DNA of 64,000 nucleotides from Ruminococcus flavefaciens (GCA_023667045.1 JAMPAU010000001.1:713819-777818); one strand, 5' to 3'. Positions 35,062 through 45,456 are shown, numbered from the stretch's first letter. Notes: generated from the sequence alone by a model not told the origin. Numbers and translations: made by a program.

Positions 35062-35707
35062 TCTTATCTTTGATTACGACGGTACTATACACAATTCCAT
35101 GAAAACTTACGCTCCGGCTTTCCGGAATACTTGTCAGTGGCTTTACGAAAACGGCTATACGCCTGAACTCAAAGAGTATTCCGACAAACAGATAAGCTAC
35201 TGGTTAGGTTTCAACTCTACTGATATGTGGCAGATGTTCATGCCCGACCTTGACCCAGTAATTCGTGAAAAAGCCCGTGTAATGCTTGGCGAAGACATGG
35301 CTGAAAGAGTTGACAAGGGTGAGGGTGCATTATTTGAGAACGCCGAAAAAGTCCTTGAAACGCTGAAAAATAAAGGCTACAACCTTATCTTCCTTAGCAA
35401 CTGCCGTGTACATTATATGGAACGTCACAAGCGTGTTTTCGGACTTGACAGGTTTTTTAGCTATTTCTACTGCTGTGAGGATTTTAATTTTATTCCGAAA
35501 TATGAGATTTTCCGGAAAATAAAACCTGTTCACGACGGTGATTTCATTGTTATTGGCGACCGTTTTCACGATATTGAGACGGCTGTAAAAAACAATCTTC
35601 ATTCAATAGGTTGCGGATATGGCTATGGTTCTCCAGAAGAACTTGTAAACGCTGATATTATTGTGAATGATATAATTGAAATTCCGGATATTGTTGATAG
35701 TTTTTAA
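35054..35707 (+). CDS. HAD-superfamily hydrolase, candidate riboflavin-pathway phosphatase
   Basis: 217 aa with HAD motifs DYDGTIHNS (nucleophile Asp near residue 7), IFLSNCR, and [13 protein letters not shown]. The start is the ATG overlapping the last codons of ribH by 8 bases; a TTG three codons earlier is less likely. The riboflavin pathway needs a phosphatase to remove the phosphate from the RibD product, and HAD enzymes such as YcsE do this in Bacillus. Position as last gene of the FMN-controlled operon makes this the best guess, though not shown. Confidence 0.8.
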   Translation: MTNLIFDYDGTIHNSMKTYAPAFRNTCQWLYENGYTPELKEYSDKQISYWLGFNSTDMWQMFMPDLDPVIREKARVMLGEDMAERVDKGEGALFENAEKVLETLKNKGYNLIFLSNCRVHYMERHKRVFGLDRFFSYFYCCEDFNFIPKYEIFRKIKPVHDGDFIVIGDRFHDIETAVKNNLHSIGCGYGYGSPEELVNADIIVNDIIEIPDIVDSF

Positions 35708-35711
35708 TTAT

Positions 35712-35746
35712 AAAGGAGAGTATTAAGGGTATACTCTCCTTTTTTT
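35712..35746 (+). terminator. terminator of the riboflavin operon
   Basis: AAAGGAGAGTAT pairs with ATACTCTCCTTT (12-bp stem, 8-nt loop), followed by a T run. The next 300 bases to 36060 are AT-rich; I see no gene or structure in them. Confidence 0.88.
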
Positions 35747-36063
35747 GTTTTTATTTTTTTGAATTATTTTTACATTTGTTCGTATAATATATATTATAAG
35801 TTTAAAATTAACCTAATAATAACTAAAAAATTATAAGCTAAAAGAAAGAGATTATAATTGGTGATATATTAAGCTGTGATTTAGGTATAAATACTATCAC
35901 AGAAAATCTGTTGATTATTTAGGCAGATAAGAAAAAACACAATATTAATACTGCTAATTTAGCCGTATCTAAAAATTGATTATAAATTGGCGTTTTAAAT
36001 TTTCGGACTAAGTTACTTTTAGTGTACAGGATTACAAAAAAATTGATTAGTATTAAAAATAAA

Positions 36064-36094
36064 TTCACCCCATGAAAATATTCCATGAGGTGAA
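36064..36094 (-). terminator. terminator of the ABC fusion gene
   Basis: On the minus strand TTCACCTCATG and CATGGGGTGAA form an 11-bp stem, followed by TTTATTTTTAAT. Confidence 0.75.
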
Positions 36095-36101
36095 TAAAAA
36101 A

Positions 36102-39065
36102 TCAGTCTGTTCTGAGTGCTTCAACAGGGTCTTTCTTTGAGGCTACTCTTGACGGAATAAGTCCGGCAATAATGGTAAGTAACATACTTATCGCAACAAG
36201 CACAACTCCTGCCGTAACAGGCACATAAGCATTAAGAGTATCAAGAGTTGTTAGAGAATGAATAATCAGATTTATAGGTATTGTAAGCAATGCTGAAACA
36301 CCTATACCAATAAGTCCGGCAGTAAGACCGACTATCATAGTTTCTGCATTGAATACAGTAGAAACATCATGTTTTGACGCACCTATTGCACGGAGTATAC
36401 CAATTTCCCTTGTTCTTTCAAGAACTGAAATATATGTGATAATTCCAATCATGATAGAAGATACAACAAGCGATATTCCTACAAAGGCAATAAGCAGATA
36501 TGATATACCGCTTATAATTCCGGTAACCGACGACATCAGCAGTGCTACATAGTCGGTATAGTGAATAACGTCGCTCTCGTCAACTGAATCATTGTAGGAT
36601 TTTATAGCGTCTGCTATATCGTCCTTATCCTCAAAGGACTTTGCATATATGCTTACTGCTGACGGTTCAGAAATATCAGCCTTTCCGAGCATTTTCAGAT
36701 TATCTTCATATGTAGAACTGGATAACTCAGCAGGAGTGAAGTTCTCATAGACTTGAATATAAGCCTCGTCTGGCAGTTTCATTTTGTCGAGTTCCTTTGC
36801 AAGCTCTTTGTCGGAATATTCAGCAAGCTTTTTTTCAGTTTCAGCAGATACTTCTGCCATATACTGCATACTCACCACTCCGAATAATGAGTTATTGAAA
36901 TCTTCTTCGTTCATAGTCTTGATGTAATCCGCAACCTGTGAAGCCTCAACACCCATTTGCTGTGCATAAAATTCCGCAACTGCCGTCTGTTTTTCCGTAT
37001 CGGACATCTTTGAAATAGTTGTCTGTACAGTTTTCATCATTTCGTCTTCATTCGGGAGTGCTGAAACAAAACGGTAAACTTCCGCTTTCTTTTCATCTGA
37101 CGAACTTTCTATATAATTCTTAGCAGTAGAGATTTTTTCCTTGTCATCGGGTTCTTTGTAATCGTCCGTCATAAACTGCGAACCATTAATTATATCAGTT
37201 TCGGGATTATCAATCTGAGCTTTTACTATGTCGCTGTTGTTTGCCTGCTCAATTATATGCTGTGTAAGCATTGGAGTATATCCGATATATCCAGATATCA
37301 TGCTTGTCTTGCTGTCTTCATTCGGACGGATAAAACCTACTATTTTCAGTTCTGTGCCGATGTCTTCAGAAGTATACAGATAGTCAAGACCTGCTTCAGT
37401 AGCAGTAATGTCAGTGTAACTGCTACCGTCCTCATTGTGCTGATAGTACTCACAAGGAAGTATTATCTTGAATTTCTTTTCTGTGATTTCGTCAAAGCTC
37501 CATTCAACCTGCCCGTAATCATCAATAGTCTCTCCGCTCATAGCTGACTTAAGGATTTCAGAAAAATTATCAGTATCTTTCAGACCCATTGCATAGGCTA
37601 TAATGTCGGGAAGTTCATTATCTCTGGTAAGCACCACAACAGCCTCGTCGTAATTTTCCGGCCACCTGCCGTCTACTATATCGTACTGACTTTTTACAAT
37701 GTCGTTTACCTGAGTGCCGTCTTCTGATGCGAGAAGTTCAGTCATTACATTCAGACCCATCATTGAAACTTCCGAACCTGCCATTGAGCTATCCATCATG
37801 CTTGACATATCGTCAGAACCGCCTACGCCGAGAGCGTTTGCATACATTTCCATGAAATCAACTTTCATAATATCGCCGTTTGGTGTCTGAGTAAATATAG
37901 GCATATTCACGTCATAGGTATATGAGACTATAGTTGACTTATCTTTTATAACTTCACTGTTATCGACAAATTCCTTGAAAGCCTTCATGTTGTTTACCTG
38001 TTTTGCAGATGAGTTCATAGTATTGAACATATCATACATAGCGGTATTGGCATAAACCATATTGTCGTCTTCTGTACTCTCTTCGCCGTCTTCCTCGTTA
38101 ATCATCATAGAGGCGAGCAGTTCAGAGGTATCAGTAGTTTCTTTCATAATCTGCAAAGGATAAGAAGAAAGTGTTTCTTCCTGTACGCCGTTTATATAGT
38201 CGTTTATACCAGTTGACAGAGATAAAATAGTTGCAATGCCGATAATACCTATAGAACCAGCAAAAGCCGTAAGTAGCGTTCTTCCCTTTTTAGTCATGAG
38301 GTTATTCATGGAGAGGGAAACAGCAGTACCGAAAGACATAGAAACACGTTTTTTGCGTGCCGGCTGTGCTTCCATAGCCTGCTCTGGTTCGTAGGGGTCG
38401 CTGTCGTCGGTAAGCTGACCGTCTTTTATGCGTACTATTCTTGTTGCGTATTCTTCAGCAAGCTCTGGATTGTGAGTAACCATTATTACAAGTTTATCAT
38501 TAGCTATTTCTTTAAGGAGCTCCATAACCTGTATACTTGTTTCGCTGTCCAAAGCACCAGTCGGCTCATCGGCAAGCAGAATATCCGGATTATTTATCAA
38601 TGCTCTTGCAATTGCAACTCTCTGCATCTGACCGCCGGACATCTGATTAGGCTTTTTGTGCAGTTGATTTCCGAGACCTACCTTTTCAAGTGCCTCTTTT
38701 GCACGGCGTTTTCTTTCAGACTTTGAAACGCCCGAAATAGTCAGTGCCAGCTCGACATTTGCGAGTACAGTCTGATGAGGGATAAGGTTATAGCTCTGAA
38801 AGATAAAACCTATTGAATGATTTCTGTAAGCGTCCCAGTCTCTATCCTTGTACTTTTTGGTAGAAACGCCATTTATTATCAGGTCTCCGGAAGTGTAGTG
38901 GTCAAGACCTCCGATAATATTCAGCATGGTTGTTTTACCACAGCCGGAATGTCCTAAAATAGCCACAAACTCATTTTCACGGAAAGTTACATTAACTCCG
39001 TTGAGTGCAGTGACTTTGTTTTCGCCGTTTCCGTACTGCTTGAAAATTTCTTTTAACTGTAACAA
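36102..39065 (-). CDS. MacB-like ABC transporter, ATPase fused to FtsX permease
   Basis: About 987 aa. The ATPase (residues 1-~230) has Walker A GHSGCGKTT, signature MSGGQMQRVAIARAL, and Walker B LLADEPTGALD. A first membrane helix (~265-300, TLLTAFAGSIGIIGIATILS) is followed by an extracellular region of about 500 residues and three C-terminal helices of an FtsX permease (SVTGIISGISYLLIAFVGIS onward). Such fusions export peptides or lipids, or act in envelope stress. The start is TTG 9 bases after AAAGG, since the longer frame has no ribosome site. It stands alone with its own promoter and terminator. Confidence 0.88.
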   Translation of the reverse strand: MLQLKEIFKQYGNGENKVTALNGVNVTFRENEFVAILGHSGCGKTTMLNIIGGLDHYTSGDLIINGVSTKKYKDRDWDAYRNHSIGFIFQSYNLIPHQTVLANVELALTISGVSKSERKRRAKEALEKVGLGNQLHKKPNQMSGGQMQRVAIARALINNPDILLADEPTGALDSETSIQVMELLKEIANDKLVIMVTHNPELAEEYATRIVRIKDGQLTDDSDPYEPEQAMEAQPARKKRVSMSFGTAVSLSMNNLMTKKGRTLLTAFAGSIGIIGIATILSLSTGINDYINGVQEETLSSYPLQIMKETTDTSELLASMMINEEDGEESTEDDNMVYANTAMYDMFNTMNSSAKQVNNMKAFKEFVDNSEVIKDKSTIVSYTYDVNMPIFTQTPNGDIMKVDFMEMYANALGVGGSDDMSSMMDSSMAGSEVSMMGLNVMTELLASEDGTQVNDIVKSQYDIVDGRWPENYDEAVVVLTRDNELPDIIAYAMGLKDTDNFSEILKSAMSGETIDDYGQVEWSFDEITEKKFKIILPCEYYQHNEDGSSYTDITATEAGLDYLYTSEDIGTELKIVGFIRPNEDSKTSMISGYIGYTPMLTQHIIEQANNSDIVKAQIDNPETDIINGSQFMTDDYKEPDDKEKISTAKNYIESSSDEKKAEVYRFVSALPNEDEMMKTVQTTISKMSDTEKQTAVAEFYAQQMGVEASQVADYIKTMNEEDFNNSLFGVVSMQYMAEVSAETEKKLAEYSDKELAKELDKMKLPDEAYIQVYENFTPAELSSSTYEDNLKMLGKADISEPSAVSIYAKSFEDKDDIADAIKSYNDSVDESDVIHYTDYVALLMSSVTGIISGISYLLIAFVGISLVVSSIMIGIITYISVLERTREIGILRAIGASKHDVSTVFNAETMIVGLTAGLIGIGVSALLTIPINLIIHSLTTLDTLNAYVPVTAGVVLVAISMLLTIIAGLIPSRVASKKDPVEALRTD

Positions 39066-39096
39066 TAAATTCACCCTTTCTTTTAAGATACGGTTT

Positions 39097-39125
39097 ATTA
39101 TAGCATACTGACAAATATTTGTCAA
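39097..39125 (-). promoter_or_regulatory. sigma-A promoter of the ABC fusion gene
   Basis: TTGACA (39120-39125), a 17-nt spacer, TATAAT (39097-39102) on the minus strand. Confidence 0.85.
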
Positions 39126-39176
39126 TTATTTTCACAAAAATTTCATAAACCCCGTTAAATAAAATTTTAACCTAAT

Positions 39177-39210
39177 AAAGCACCTCCGCATATCACAGCA
39201 GAGATGCTTT
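39177..39210 (-). terminator. terminator after prs
   Basis: AAAGCATCTCTGC pairs with GCGGAGGTGCTTT (two mismatches) 10 bases beyond the prs stop. The T tract is weak on the minus strand and stronger on the plus strand. Confidence 0.55.
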
Positions 39211-39219
39211 ATTTTTTAA

Positions 39220-40362
39220 TTATTTCATGCCATATTTTTTAAGAAGATTCTGAATTTTTTCATGGGGGTCAATAATCTTGCCGATAGAAGTATCATGATT
39301 GATAGCCTCAATGAAATAAGCGATATACTTTGAAACGTCAACTTCATGAAACCACGGTCTGCTGAGGAGTTCAGGAGTTCTGTAAGTAAGATTAGTACCA
39401 AAAACGCCGTCTATATAGCCGTCTGCATAAGCCTTATCGAACTTTTCAAGACCATTTGTAAAGATAGCATATGTAGCGTAAGTGAAAATTCTCTTTGCTT
39501 TCTTTTCCTTGAGATTGTATGCAAGGTCAAGCATAGACTCACCGGAAGAAATAATATCGTCTGCAACAAAAACGTCCTTGCCCTCAACGGAGTTGCCGAG
39601 ATATTCGTGAGCGACAATCGGGTTTCTGCCGTTTACTATAGTCGAATAGTCACGTCTCTTATAAAACATACCCATTTCAACGCCGAGTACGGAAGCATAG
39701 TACATATTTCTGTTTAAAGCTCCCTCGTCGGGGCTTACAATCATGAACTTTTCCTTTGAGCAATCAATATCCTTTATGTCTCTGAACAGTGTCTTTAATA
39801 CTTGATAGGTAGGCATAACGTTGTCAAAACCCATAAGCGGTATAGCATTCTGCACTCTGGGGTCGTGAGCGTCGAAAGTAACGATATTAGAAACGCCCAT
39901 AGCCTCAAGTTCCTGTAAAGCACAAGCACAGTCGAGTGATTCACGGTAACTTCTTCTGTGCTGTCTGCCACCATAGAGATTAGGCATGATAACAGTAATT
40001 CTGTGAGCCTTACCGCTGGCAGCCTGAATGATTCTCTTTAAGTCTTGGAAATGGTCGTCGGGAGACATGGAATTTTCCATACCGAAATAATTGTACTTGA
40101 TGTTGTAGTTTCCTACATCAACGATTATAAACAAGTCCTTGCCACGAACAGTAGACTTGATGAGACCCTTTCCGTCGCCGGAAGAAAAACGAGGACACTC
40201 GCTCTCAATAAGAAAAGTATCAGTTTCATAGCCTGCCTTTGCCGACCACTCTACGAGGTACTTGTCGATTTTATCGCCGATTTCCTTAACGCTCTCCATA
40301 GCGATAATGCCTATCGGCGGTACGTTTGACTGACTGAATAAATTTTCACTTGAAGCTATCAT
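39220..40362 (-). CDS. prs: ribose-phosphate pyrophosphokinase
   Basis: 380 aa, longer than the usual ~315. It makes PRPP from ribose-5-phosphate and ATP. It shows the ATP-site motif YGGRQHRRSYRESL, FDAHDPRVQN, SPDEGALNRN and the PRPP-binding loop VFVADDIISSGESML. The extended N-terminal region (~45 residues) and C-terminal tail are seen in a divergent clostridial class. The ATG follows AAAGGAAAGATTTTTA. ppa lies 27 bases upstream on the same strand, a fitting partner because it removes pyrophosphate. Confidence 0.9.
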   Translation of the reverse strand: MIASSENLFSQSNVPPIGIIAMESVKEIGDKIDKYLVEWSAKAGYETDTFLIESECPRFSSGDGKGLIKSTVRGKDLFIIVDVGNYNIKYNYFGMENSMSPDDHFQDLKRIIQAASGKAHRITVIMPNLYGGRQHRRSYRESLDCACALQELEAMGVSNIVTFDAHDPRVQNAIPLMGFDNVMPTYQVLKTLFRDIKDIDCSKEKFMIVSPDEGALNRNMYYASVLGVEMGMFYKRRDYSTIVNGRNPIVAHEYLGNSVEGKDVFVADDIISSGESMLDLAYNLKEKKAKRIFTYATYAIFTNGLEKFDKAYADGYIDGVFGTNLTYRTPELLSRPWFHEVDVSKYIAYFIEAINHDTSIGKIIDPHEKIQNLLKKYGMK

Positions 40363-40388
40363 TAAAAATCTTTCCTTTCGCTTTTTTA

Positions 40389-40919
40389 TTATTTACAGAA
40401 ATTTTCGATATAGCTTTCTATATCTTCCGCAATAATCTGCTTTGCAACGTCAGCGTTTTCCACTTCATTGACTGCCGTTGTCTTGTGTTCGAGTTCCTTG
40501 TATACTGAGAAGAAATGGCTCATCTCGTCAAAGATATGAGTTGGTATCTGGTCAATATCCTTGTAGATATTGTAGTTAGGGTCATCAAACGGAATGGCAA
40601 TAATTTTGTCATCGTGGTGACCGTTGTCAAGCATTCTTATAACGCCTACCGGATAGCATTTTACAAGGGTAAGCGGTATGAGCTTTTCAGAACAGAGAAC
40701 AAGCACGTCAAGGGGGTCGTTATCGTCTGAGTAAGTTCTGGGGATAAAGCCGTAGTTTGCCGGATAGTGAGTAGAAGTGTGCAGGATTCTGTCCATTTTT
40801 ATAAGACCGGTATCCTTATCGAGTTCATACTTGATTTTACTTCCCTTGCCGATTTCTATAACTGCTACAAAGCTTTCGGGAGTAATTCTTTTAGGGCTGA
40901 TTTTGTGCCAGATATTCAT
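40389..40919 (-). CDS. ppa: inorganic pyrophosphatase, family I
   Basis: 176 aa. Soluble type I pyrophosphatase with GSKIKYELDKDTGLIKMDR, the metal-binding DDNDPLDVLVL, and VIRMLDNGHHDDKIIAIP. It hydrolyses pyrophosphate from biosynthetic reactions. The start is MNIWHKISPKRITPESF after GGAGGTAACCAA; 30 residues further upstream in the open frame belong to the promoter region and are rejected. Confidence 0.94.
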   Translation of the reverse strand: MNIWHKISPKRITPESFVAVIEIGKGSKIKYELDKDTGLIKMDRILHTSTHYPANYGFIPRTYSDDNDPLDVLVLCSEKLIPLTLVKCYPVGVIRMLDNGHHDDKIIAIPFDDPNYNIYKDIDQIPTHIFDEMSHFFSVYKELEHKTTAVNEVENADVAKQIIAEDIESYIENFCK

Positions 40920-40981
40920 TTGGTTACCTCCGCATAAATCCGGATTTTTACAAGCCGGAAAAATATTATCTGCTACTAATA

Positions 40982-41009
40982 AGTATACCATGTTTTCACA
41001 ATTTGTCAA
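40982..41009 (-). promoter_or_regulatory. sigma-A promoter of ppa-prs
   Basis: TTGACA (41004-41009), a 16-nt spacer, TATACT (40982-40987) on the minus strand. The rest of 41010-41180 holds no feature that I can support. Confidence 0.75.
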
Positions 41010-41240
41010 TAACGCTGTGAAAATTCGGCAATATGATGTAAAATATCAAAAATTACGGAAAAACTTTCAGCTTTTGTCACCTCTAAAAGCATATTTACAT
41101 GGAGAAAAAACAGAGACCGAAAAATTATATTAACAAATAATGAATTAGTCTGATTATTAATATATTATAATTCTATTGATTTTTTCTGAAAATTACTGTA
41201 GAATATATATAAAGAGTTTTTTTAAGGAGATGATACTATA

Positions 41241-43172
41241 ATGCCCGTTTACAGAATTGCAGTAATTATCGCAGGAATTGACCAGAGCTATCAGAGTGCA
41301 ATCCTGAACGGTATTTCTGCCTCTGCCACTGAATGTTCAATAAATGTAGAAGCCTTTATATCTTTTATCGGGTCAATGGGCAACCCAGTACATGATACAG
41401 GAGAATTTAATATTTTTAATCTCCCCGATTTTAAAAATTATGACGGTGCTATACTTCTTACCAATACTATTGACTATCCGCCTGTTGTTGAAAGCATTCT
41501 GAACCGTATAAAAGAAGCCGGAATACCCGCAGTAAGCATGGATAATGATATTCCCGAATTATACCACATAGGCATTGACAATAAAAAAGCTATGCGGAAA
41601 ATCACTGAACATATGATTAAAAAACACGGTTTTACAAGATTCAGCTATATTTCCGGTCCTGCCGATAATCCGGAAAGTGCCGACCGCCTTAACTCTTTCC
41701 GTGAGGTTCTTTCGGAAAACAACATAAGCATTGACGAAAAAAATATATTCTATGGGGATTTCCGCTCGCCGTCCGGAAAAAGCGGTGCGGAATATTTCCT
41801 AAAAACATGGACTGAACTGCCCGACGCTGTTATATGTGCAAATGACGTTATGGCGGTATCTGCTATAAACCGTCTCACAGAAGCCGGCTACAGAGTACCG
41901 GAAGATATAGCCGTGACAGGATTTGACAATACATACAATTCACATAATTACCAGATAGAAATAACATCAGTAGACCGACCGCTTGAACTCTCCGGACAAC
42001 TTGCCTGTAAAATGCTTTTCAATCACTTTAATAATATCCCCCAGGAAAGAAGTATTATTCTCGATATGTCGGCAAGATTTACTGAAAGCTGTGGCTGTTC
42101 TGCAATAAATCCCCCTAATCTTAATGATTTCCGTGAGTTCAACTACCATAACTATACACGTCTTGAAAAATCACATAGCTATATGTCTCTTTTCAATCAC
42201 CTTTCATGCGTTCTTCTCGGAAGTAATACATATGAACAGTATATAGAATGCCTTAAAAATTTTGTCGGCGAAATACGACCGGAAGAATTTTATTTTTGTC
42301 TGTGCGAAAACTGGAATGCTGAATCTCTCACAGATGAAAATTCCTATCAAGAAAGCGAAGACGCACCTATACCGTCTGAATATACCGAAAATATTATTGT
42401 GCCTATTTCATACAAGCAGGGAATATTCTATGACAGCATAACCATAAAAAAGAGCGACGTTCTGCCACCTCCGGCAAAAACAGTAAAATCTGGGCGTTTC
42501 TATTACCTTGTTCCTCTGCATTTCGGTACACGCTGTCTCGGATATATGGCAATCCTAAATCCACGCATAAATCTGCACAACTCAATGTTTGAGACATTAT
42601 GCATAAATATAAGCAATTCACTTGAAAATATAAGAAAACTCATGTGTCTTAATACCGCCGTCAAGCACCTGCGTAAACTCTATGCACAAGATACATTCTC
42701 CGGAATATACAACAGAAACGGCTTTATCAATGCGACCCGTGAAATATACAACAACTGCATAGCAGAACAGCGTGACATTATGCTTATGTTCATAGACCTC
42801 GACGGACTGAAAGGAATAAATGATACTTTCGGTCACGATGTGGGCGACGTGGCTATATGCAATATCGCTGACGTTCTGCGTATCTCATGCACTGAAAATG
42901 AAATATACTGCCGTTTTGGCGGTGATGAGTTTATAGTTTTCGCCTCAGACTACGGCGAACACGATGCAATAAAGCTCACTCAGAAAATAGAAAACAACAT
43001 AAAAAAAATAAACGATACCAAACTATACCCCTTTGAACTCAATGCAAGCACTGGATATATAATAGCACGTCCGAAACAGAATGAAGGCATATTCCATTTT
43101 GTAACTGAGGCTGACAAGGTAATGTATAAGCAGAAAAGACGCAAGAAACTTTCAAAATACCTAAAATCATAA
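41241..43172 (+). CDS. diguanylate cyclase with LacI-like periplasmic-binding sensor domain
   Basis: 643 aa. Residues 1-~280 form a type I periplasmic-binding fold as in LacI/GalR effector domains (VIIAGIDQSYQSAILNGI, PDAVICANDVMAVSAINRL, AVTGFDN), without a DNA-binding head or signal peptide, so it is cytoplasmic. A linker of ~190 residues follows, then a GGDEF domain with DLDGLKGINDTFGHDVGD and an intact GGDEF (560-564). The usual RxxD product-inhibition site before GGDEF is not apparent. It would make cyclic di-GMP in response to a small ligand, perhaps a sugar. The start is weakly supported by AAGGAGATGATACTATA. Single gene. Confidence 0.85.
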   Translation: MPVYRIAVIIAGIDQSYQSAILNGISASATECSINVEAFISFIGSMGNPVHDTGEFNIFNLPDFKNYDGAILLTNTIDYPPVVESILNRIKEAGIPAVSMDNDIPELYHIGIDNKKAMRKITEHMIKKHGFTRFSYISGPADNPESADRLNSFREVLSENNISIDEKNIFYGDFRSPSGKSGAEYFLKTWTELPDAVICANDVMAVSAINRLTEAGYRVPEDIAVTGFDNTYNSHNYQIEITSVDRPLELSGQLACKMLFNHFNNIPQERSIILDMSARFTESCGCSAINPPNLNDFREFNYHNYTRLEKSHSYMSLFNHLSCVLLGSNTYEQYIECLKNFVGEIRPEEFYFCLCENWNAESLTDENSYQESEDAPIPSEYTENIIVPISYKQGIFYDSITIKKSDVLPPPAKTVKSGRFYYLVPLHFGTRCLGYMAILNPRINLHNSMFETLCINISNSLENIRKLMCLNTAVKHLRKLYAQDTFSGIYNRNGFINATREIYNNCIAEQRDIMLMFIDLDGLKGINDTFGHDVGDVAICNIADVLRISCTENEIYCRFGGDEFIVFASDYGEHDAIKLTQKIENNIKKINDTKLYPFELNASTGYIIARPKQNEGIFHFVTEADKVMYKQKRRKKLSKYLKS

Positions 43173-43203
43173 AAAAGGACTGTTTTTCACAACAGTCCTT
43201 TTT
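43172..43203. terminator. bidirectional terminator
   Basis: AAAAAAGGACTGT pairs with ACAGTCCTTTTT between convergent genes. Confidence 0.8.
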
Positions 43204-43206
43204 ATA

Positions 43207-43689
43207 TCACATAGAAAGGATGATTTCCTTTCCGCTTTTCTGATACTGCTCGACTTCAACTCCGCACTTCTTAAACAAAAACTGCGAGGCTGTTACGTTG
43301 TCAGTGCCGTCATATTTATTGCTGTAATAAACAACCCTCTTTATTCCGGACTGAATTATAGCCTTTGCACATTCATTGCAAGGAAAAAGAGTAACATAAA
43401 GCGTACAGCCTTTGAGGTCAGCGGAATTTCTGTTCAGAATGGCGTTGAGTTCCGCATGACATACAAACGGATATTTTGTATCAAGTGAAGACTCCGCACT
43501 GCGTTCCCAAGGCATTTCGTCATCGTCACAACCTGTAGGCATACCATTGTAGCCTACCGCAACTATCTTGTTATCGCCGTTTACTATACACGCCCCTACC
43601 TGAGTAGAATTATCCTTGCTTCTTTCGGCAGAGAGCATTGCCACGCCCATGAAATACTCGTCCCAGCTTATGTAATCGGTTCTTTTCAT
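43207..43689 (-). CDS. comEB: deoxycytidylate deaminase (ComEB-like)
   Basis: 160 aa, zinc-dependent cytidine-deaminase fold. It has the catalytic HAELNAI and zinc cysteines PCNECAKAI, plus [12 protein letters not shown]. It turns dCMP into dUMP for dTMP synthesis. The symbol comes from the Bacillus homologue; there is no competence context here. The ATG follows AAAGGAGTTTTTACA. Confidence 0.9.
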   Translation of the reverse strand: MKRTDYISWDEYFMGVAMLSAERSKDNSTQVGACIVNGDNKIVAVGYNGMPTGCDDDEMPWERSAESSLDTKYPFVCHAELNAILNRNSADLKGCTLYVTLFPCNECAKAIIQSGIKRVVYYSNKYDGTDNVTASQFLFKKCGVEVEQYQKSGKEIILSM

Positions 43690-43749
43690 TGTAAAAACTC
43701 CTTTCAGAAATTATAGTAATTATACCATAAAAGCCGTAATATGTCAAGA

Positions 43750-45315
43750 CTACATGAGAGGAGCAATTATTTTAAGAATACCGCCCCAGAACTTATAGAA
43801 AAACTTTTCTTTCTTTATTGTCTCTGGAGTAACTTCACGGCACTTTTCAAGCGTTTCACTGAAATCACGCTCAATATCCGAAATGCATTCAGTTTTATAC
43901 ATATATGTTGCACATTCAAAATGATGATAAAGACTGCGGTAATCAAGGTTTATAGTACCGACTACTGCCTTTTCATCGTCGCAAGACCATACTTTAGCAT
44001 GAACGAATCCTGGTGTATACTCGTATATCTTCACGCCGGACTTTATAAGCGACTTGTAATGAGACTTTGCAAGTGCATAAGCCATTTTTTTATCGGGAAT
44101 ACCTGGCAGGATTATTTTAACGTCAACACCTCTCTGTGCCGAAAACTTTAGGGCTGTTTCAAGTGCGTCATCCAGAATAAGATAAGGTGTCATTATGTGG
44201 ACATAATCTGTAGCACGGTTGAGAATATCCATATATACGCTCTCGCCCACCTTGTAATCATCAAGTGGCTGGTCGGCATACGGCATAATGTAGCCTCTGC
44301 TTTCGGGATTTTTGTACACGTCTGTAATGAACTCATCCCACTGAGGAGTTTTTTCATTTATATTCCACATCTGAAGAAACATCAGAGTAAAACTCTGCAC
44401 TGCCTCGCCTTTCAGCATAACAGCCGTATCTTTCCAGTGACCGAAACGTTCTATTTTATTTATATACTCGTCAGCAAGGTTTATACCGCCGTTGAAGGCA
44501 ACCTTTCCGTCTATCACAAGTATCTTGCGGTGGTCACGGTAATTATAGTGCGTGGAAATAAAAGGTCTTATAGGCGAAAAGTTCTTGCATTTTATGCCGA
44601 GTTTACCGACACGCTCCGGATAGTCAAAAGAAAGAGTAGAAATCTCGCACATTCCGTCATACATCACACGGACATCAACACCCTGTTTTGCTTTTTCCTC
44701 AAGAATGCCGAGAATCTTTCCCCACATATAGCCCTCGTCAAGTATGAAATATTCAAGAAAAATAAATTTTTCTGCCTTTGAAAGTTCGTCAACGAGTGCG
44801 TCAAATTTTTCCTCACCCGACGAAAAATATGTAACGTCGGTATTGGCATACACCGGAAAACAACCGCTTTTATTTAGATAACTGCACAAATCGTCAGTAC
44901 ATGAGTTTACTATATCGGGACAGTTTATCACTTTGCCGTCCTGAGCGAGCTTATCCTTTGTTTCGGTAACAAGATAGTTTACACGTTCTTTCAGTGTGTA
45001 GTTGCCTATATCTTTTCTTGTGAACCACAGCAGAATAGTAGCCGGAACAGGCGACATCATTATTATAAAAAGCCATGTAAGCTTACTGGAAGAATCCATT
45101 TCAGAGCTGAAAAGATATATCACCATTATTATTGAAAATAAAGTCTGAAATACACTGAAGTGCGGAAAATATTCATAAAACCATGCATAGATGACAAGAA
45201 GCATAAGCAACTGAAATGCAATCAACGCACCTATTATAAGCAGACGGCTGAATATAAGTCTAAGCAGACCTTTCTTTTTCTTCGGAATAAGCCGTATTAT
45301 TTTTTCCTTTTCCAT
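43750..45315 (-). CDS. cls: cardiolipin synthase
   Basis: 521 aa. Two or three N-terminal membrane helices (~20-70) are followed by two phospholipase D motifs: HRKILVIDGKVAFNGG in the first half and HAKVWSCDDEKAVVGTINLD in the second. It joins two phosphatidylglycerols to cardiolipin in the membrane. The second HKD motif is the longer form found in Cls. The ATG follows AAAGGAGATTTA. It has its own promoter at 45457-45485. Confidence 0.92.
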   Translation of the reverse strand: MEKEKIIRLIPKKKKGLLRLIFSRLLIIGALIAFQLLMLLVIYAWFYEYFPHFSVFQTLFSIIMVIYLFSSEMDSSSKLTWLFIIMMSPVPATILLWFTRKDIGNYTLKERVNYLVTETKDKLAQDGKVINCPDIVNSCTDDLCSYLNKSGCFPVYANTDVTYFSSGEEKFDALVDELSKAEKFIFLEYFILDEGYMWGKILGILEEKAKQGVDVRVMYDGMCEISTLSFDYPERVGKLGIKCKNFSPIRPFISTHYNYRDHRKILVIDGKVAFNGGINLADEYINKIERFGHWKDTAVMLKGEAVQSFTLMFLQMWNINEKTPQWDEFITDVYKNPESRGYIMPYADQPLDDYKVGESVYMDILNRATDYVHIMTPYLILDDALETALKFSAQRGVDVKIILPGIPDKKMAYALAKSHYKSLIKSGVKIYEYTPGFVHAKVWSCDDEKAVVGTINLDYRSLYHHFECATYMYKTECISDIERDFSETLEKCREVTPETIKKEKFFYKFWGGILKIIAPLM

Positions 45316-45456
45316 TAAATCTCCTTTCTGTCATATGAATAAATTTATTAAGGTTTTCAGCTTTTGTCAGTGCTGTCTGCAAATCACCTCTCTTTTTTTG
45401 GGACAGAAAAATCAATCTCCGATACGTCATCACTCCAATCCTATCTGCCTCTGCTT

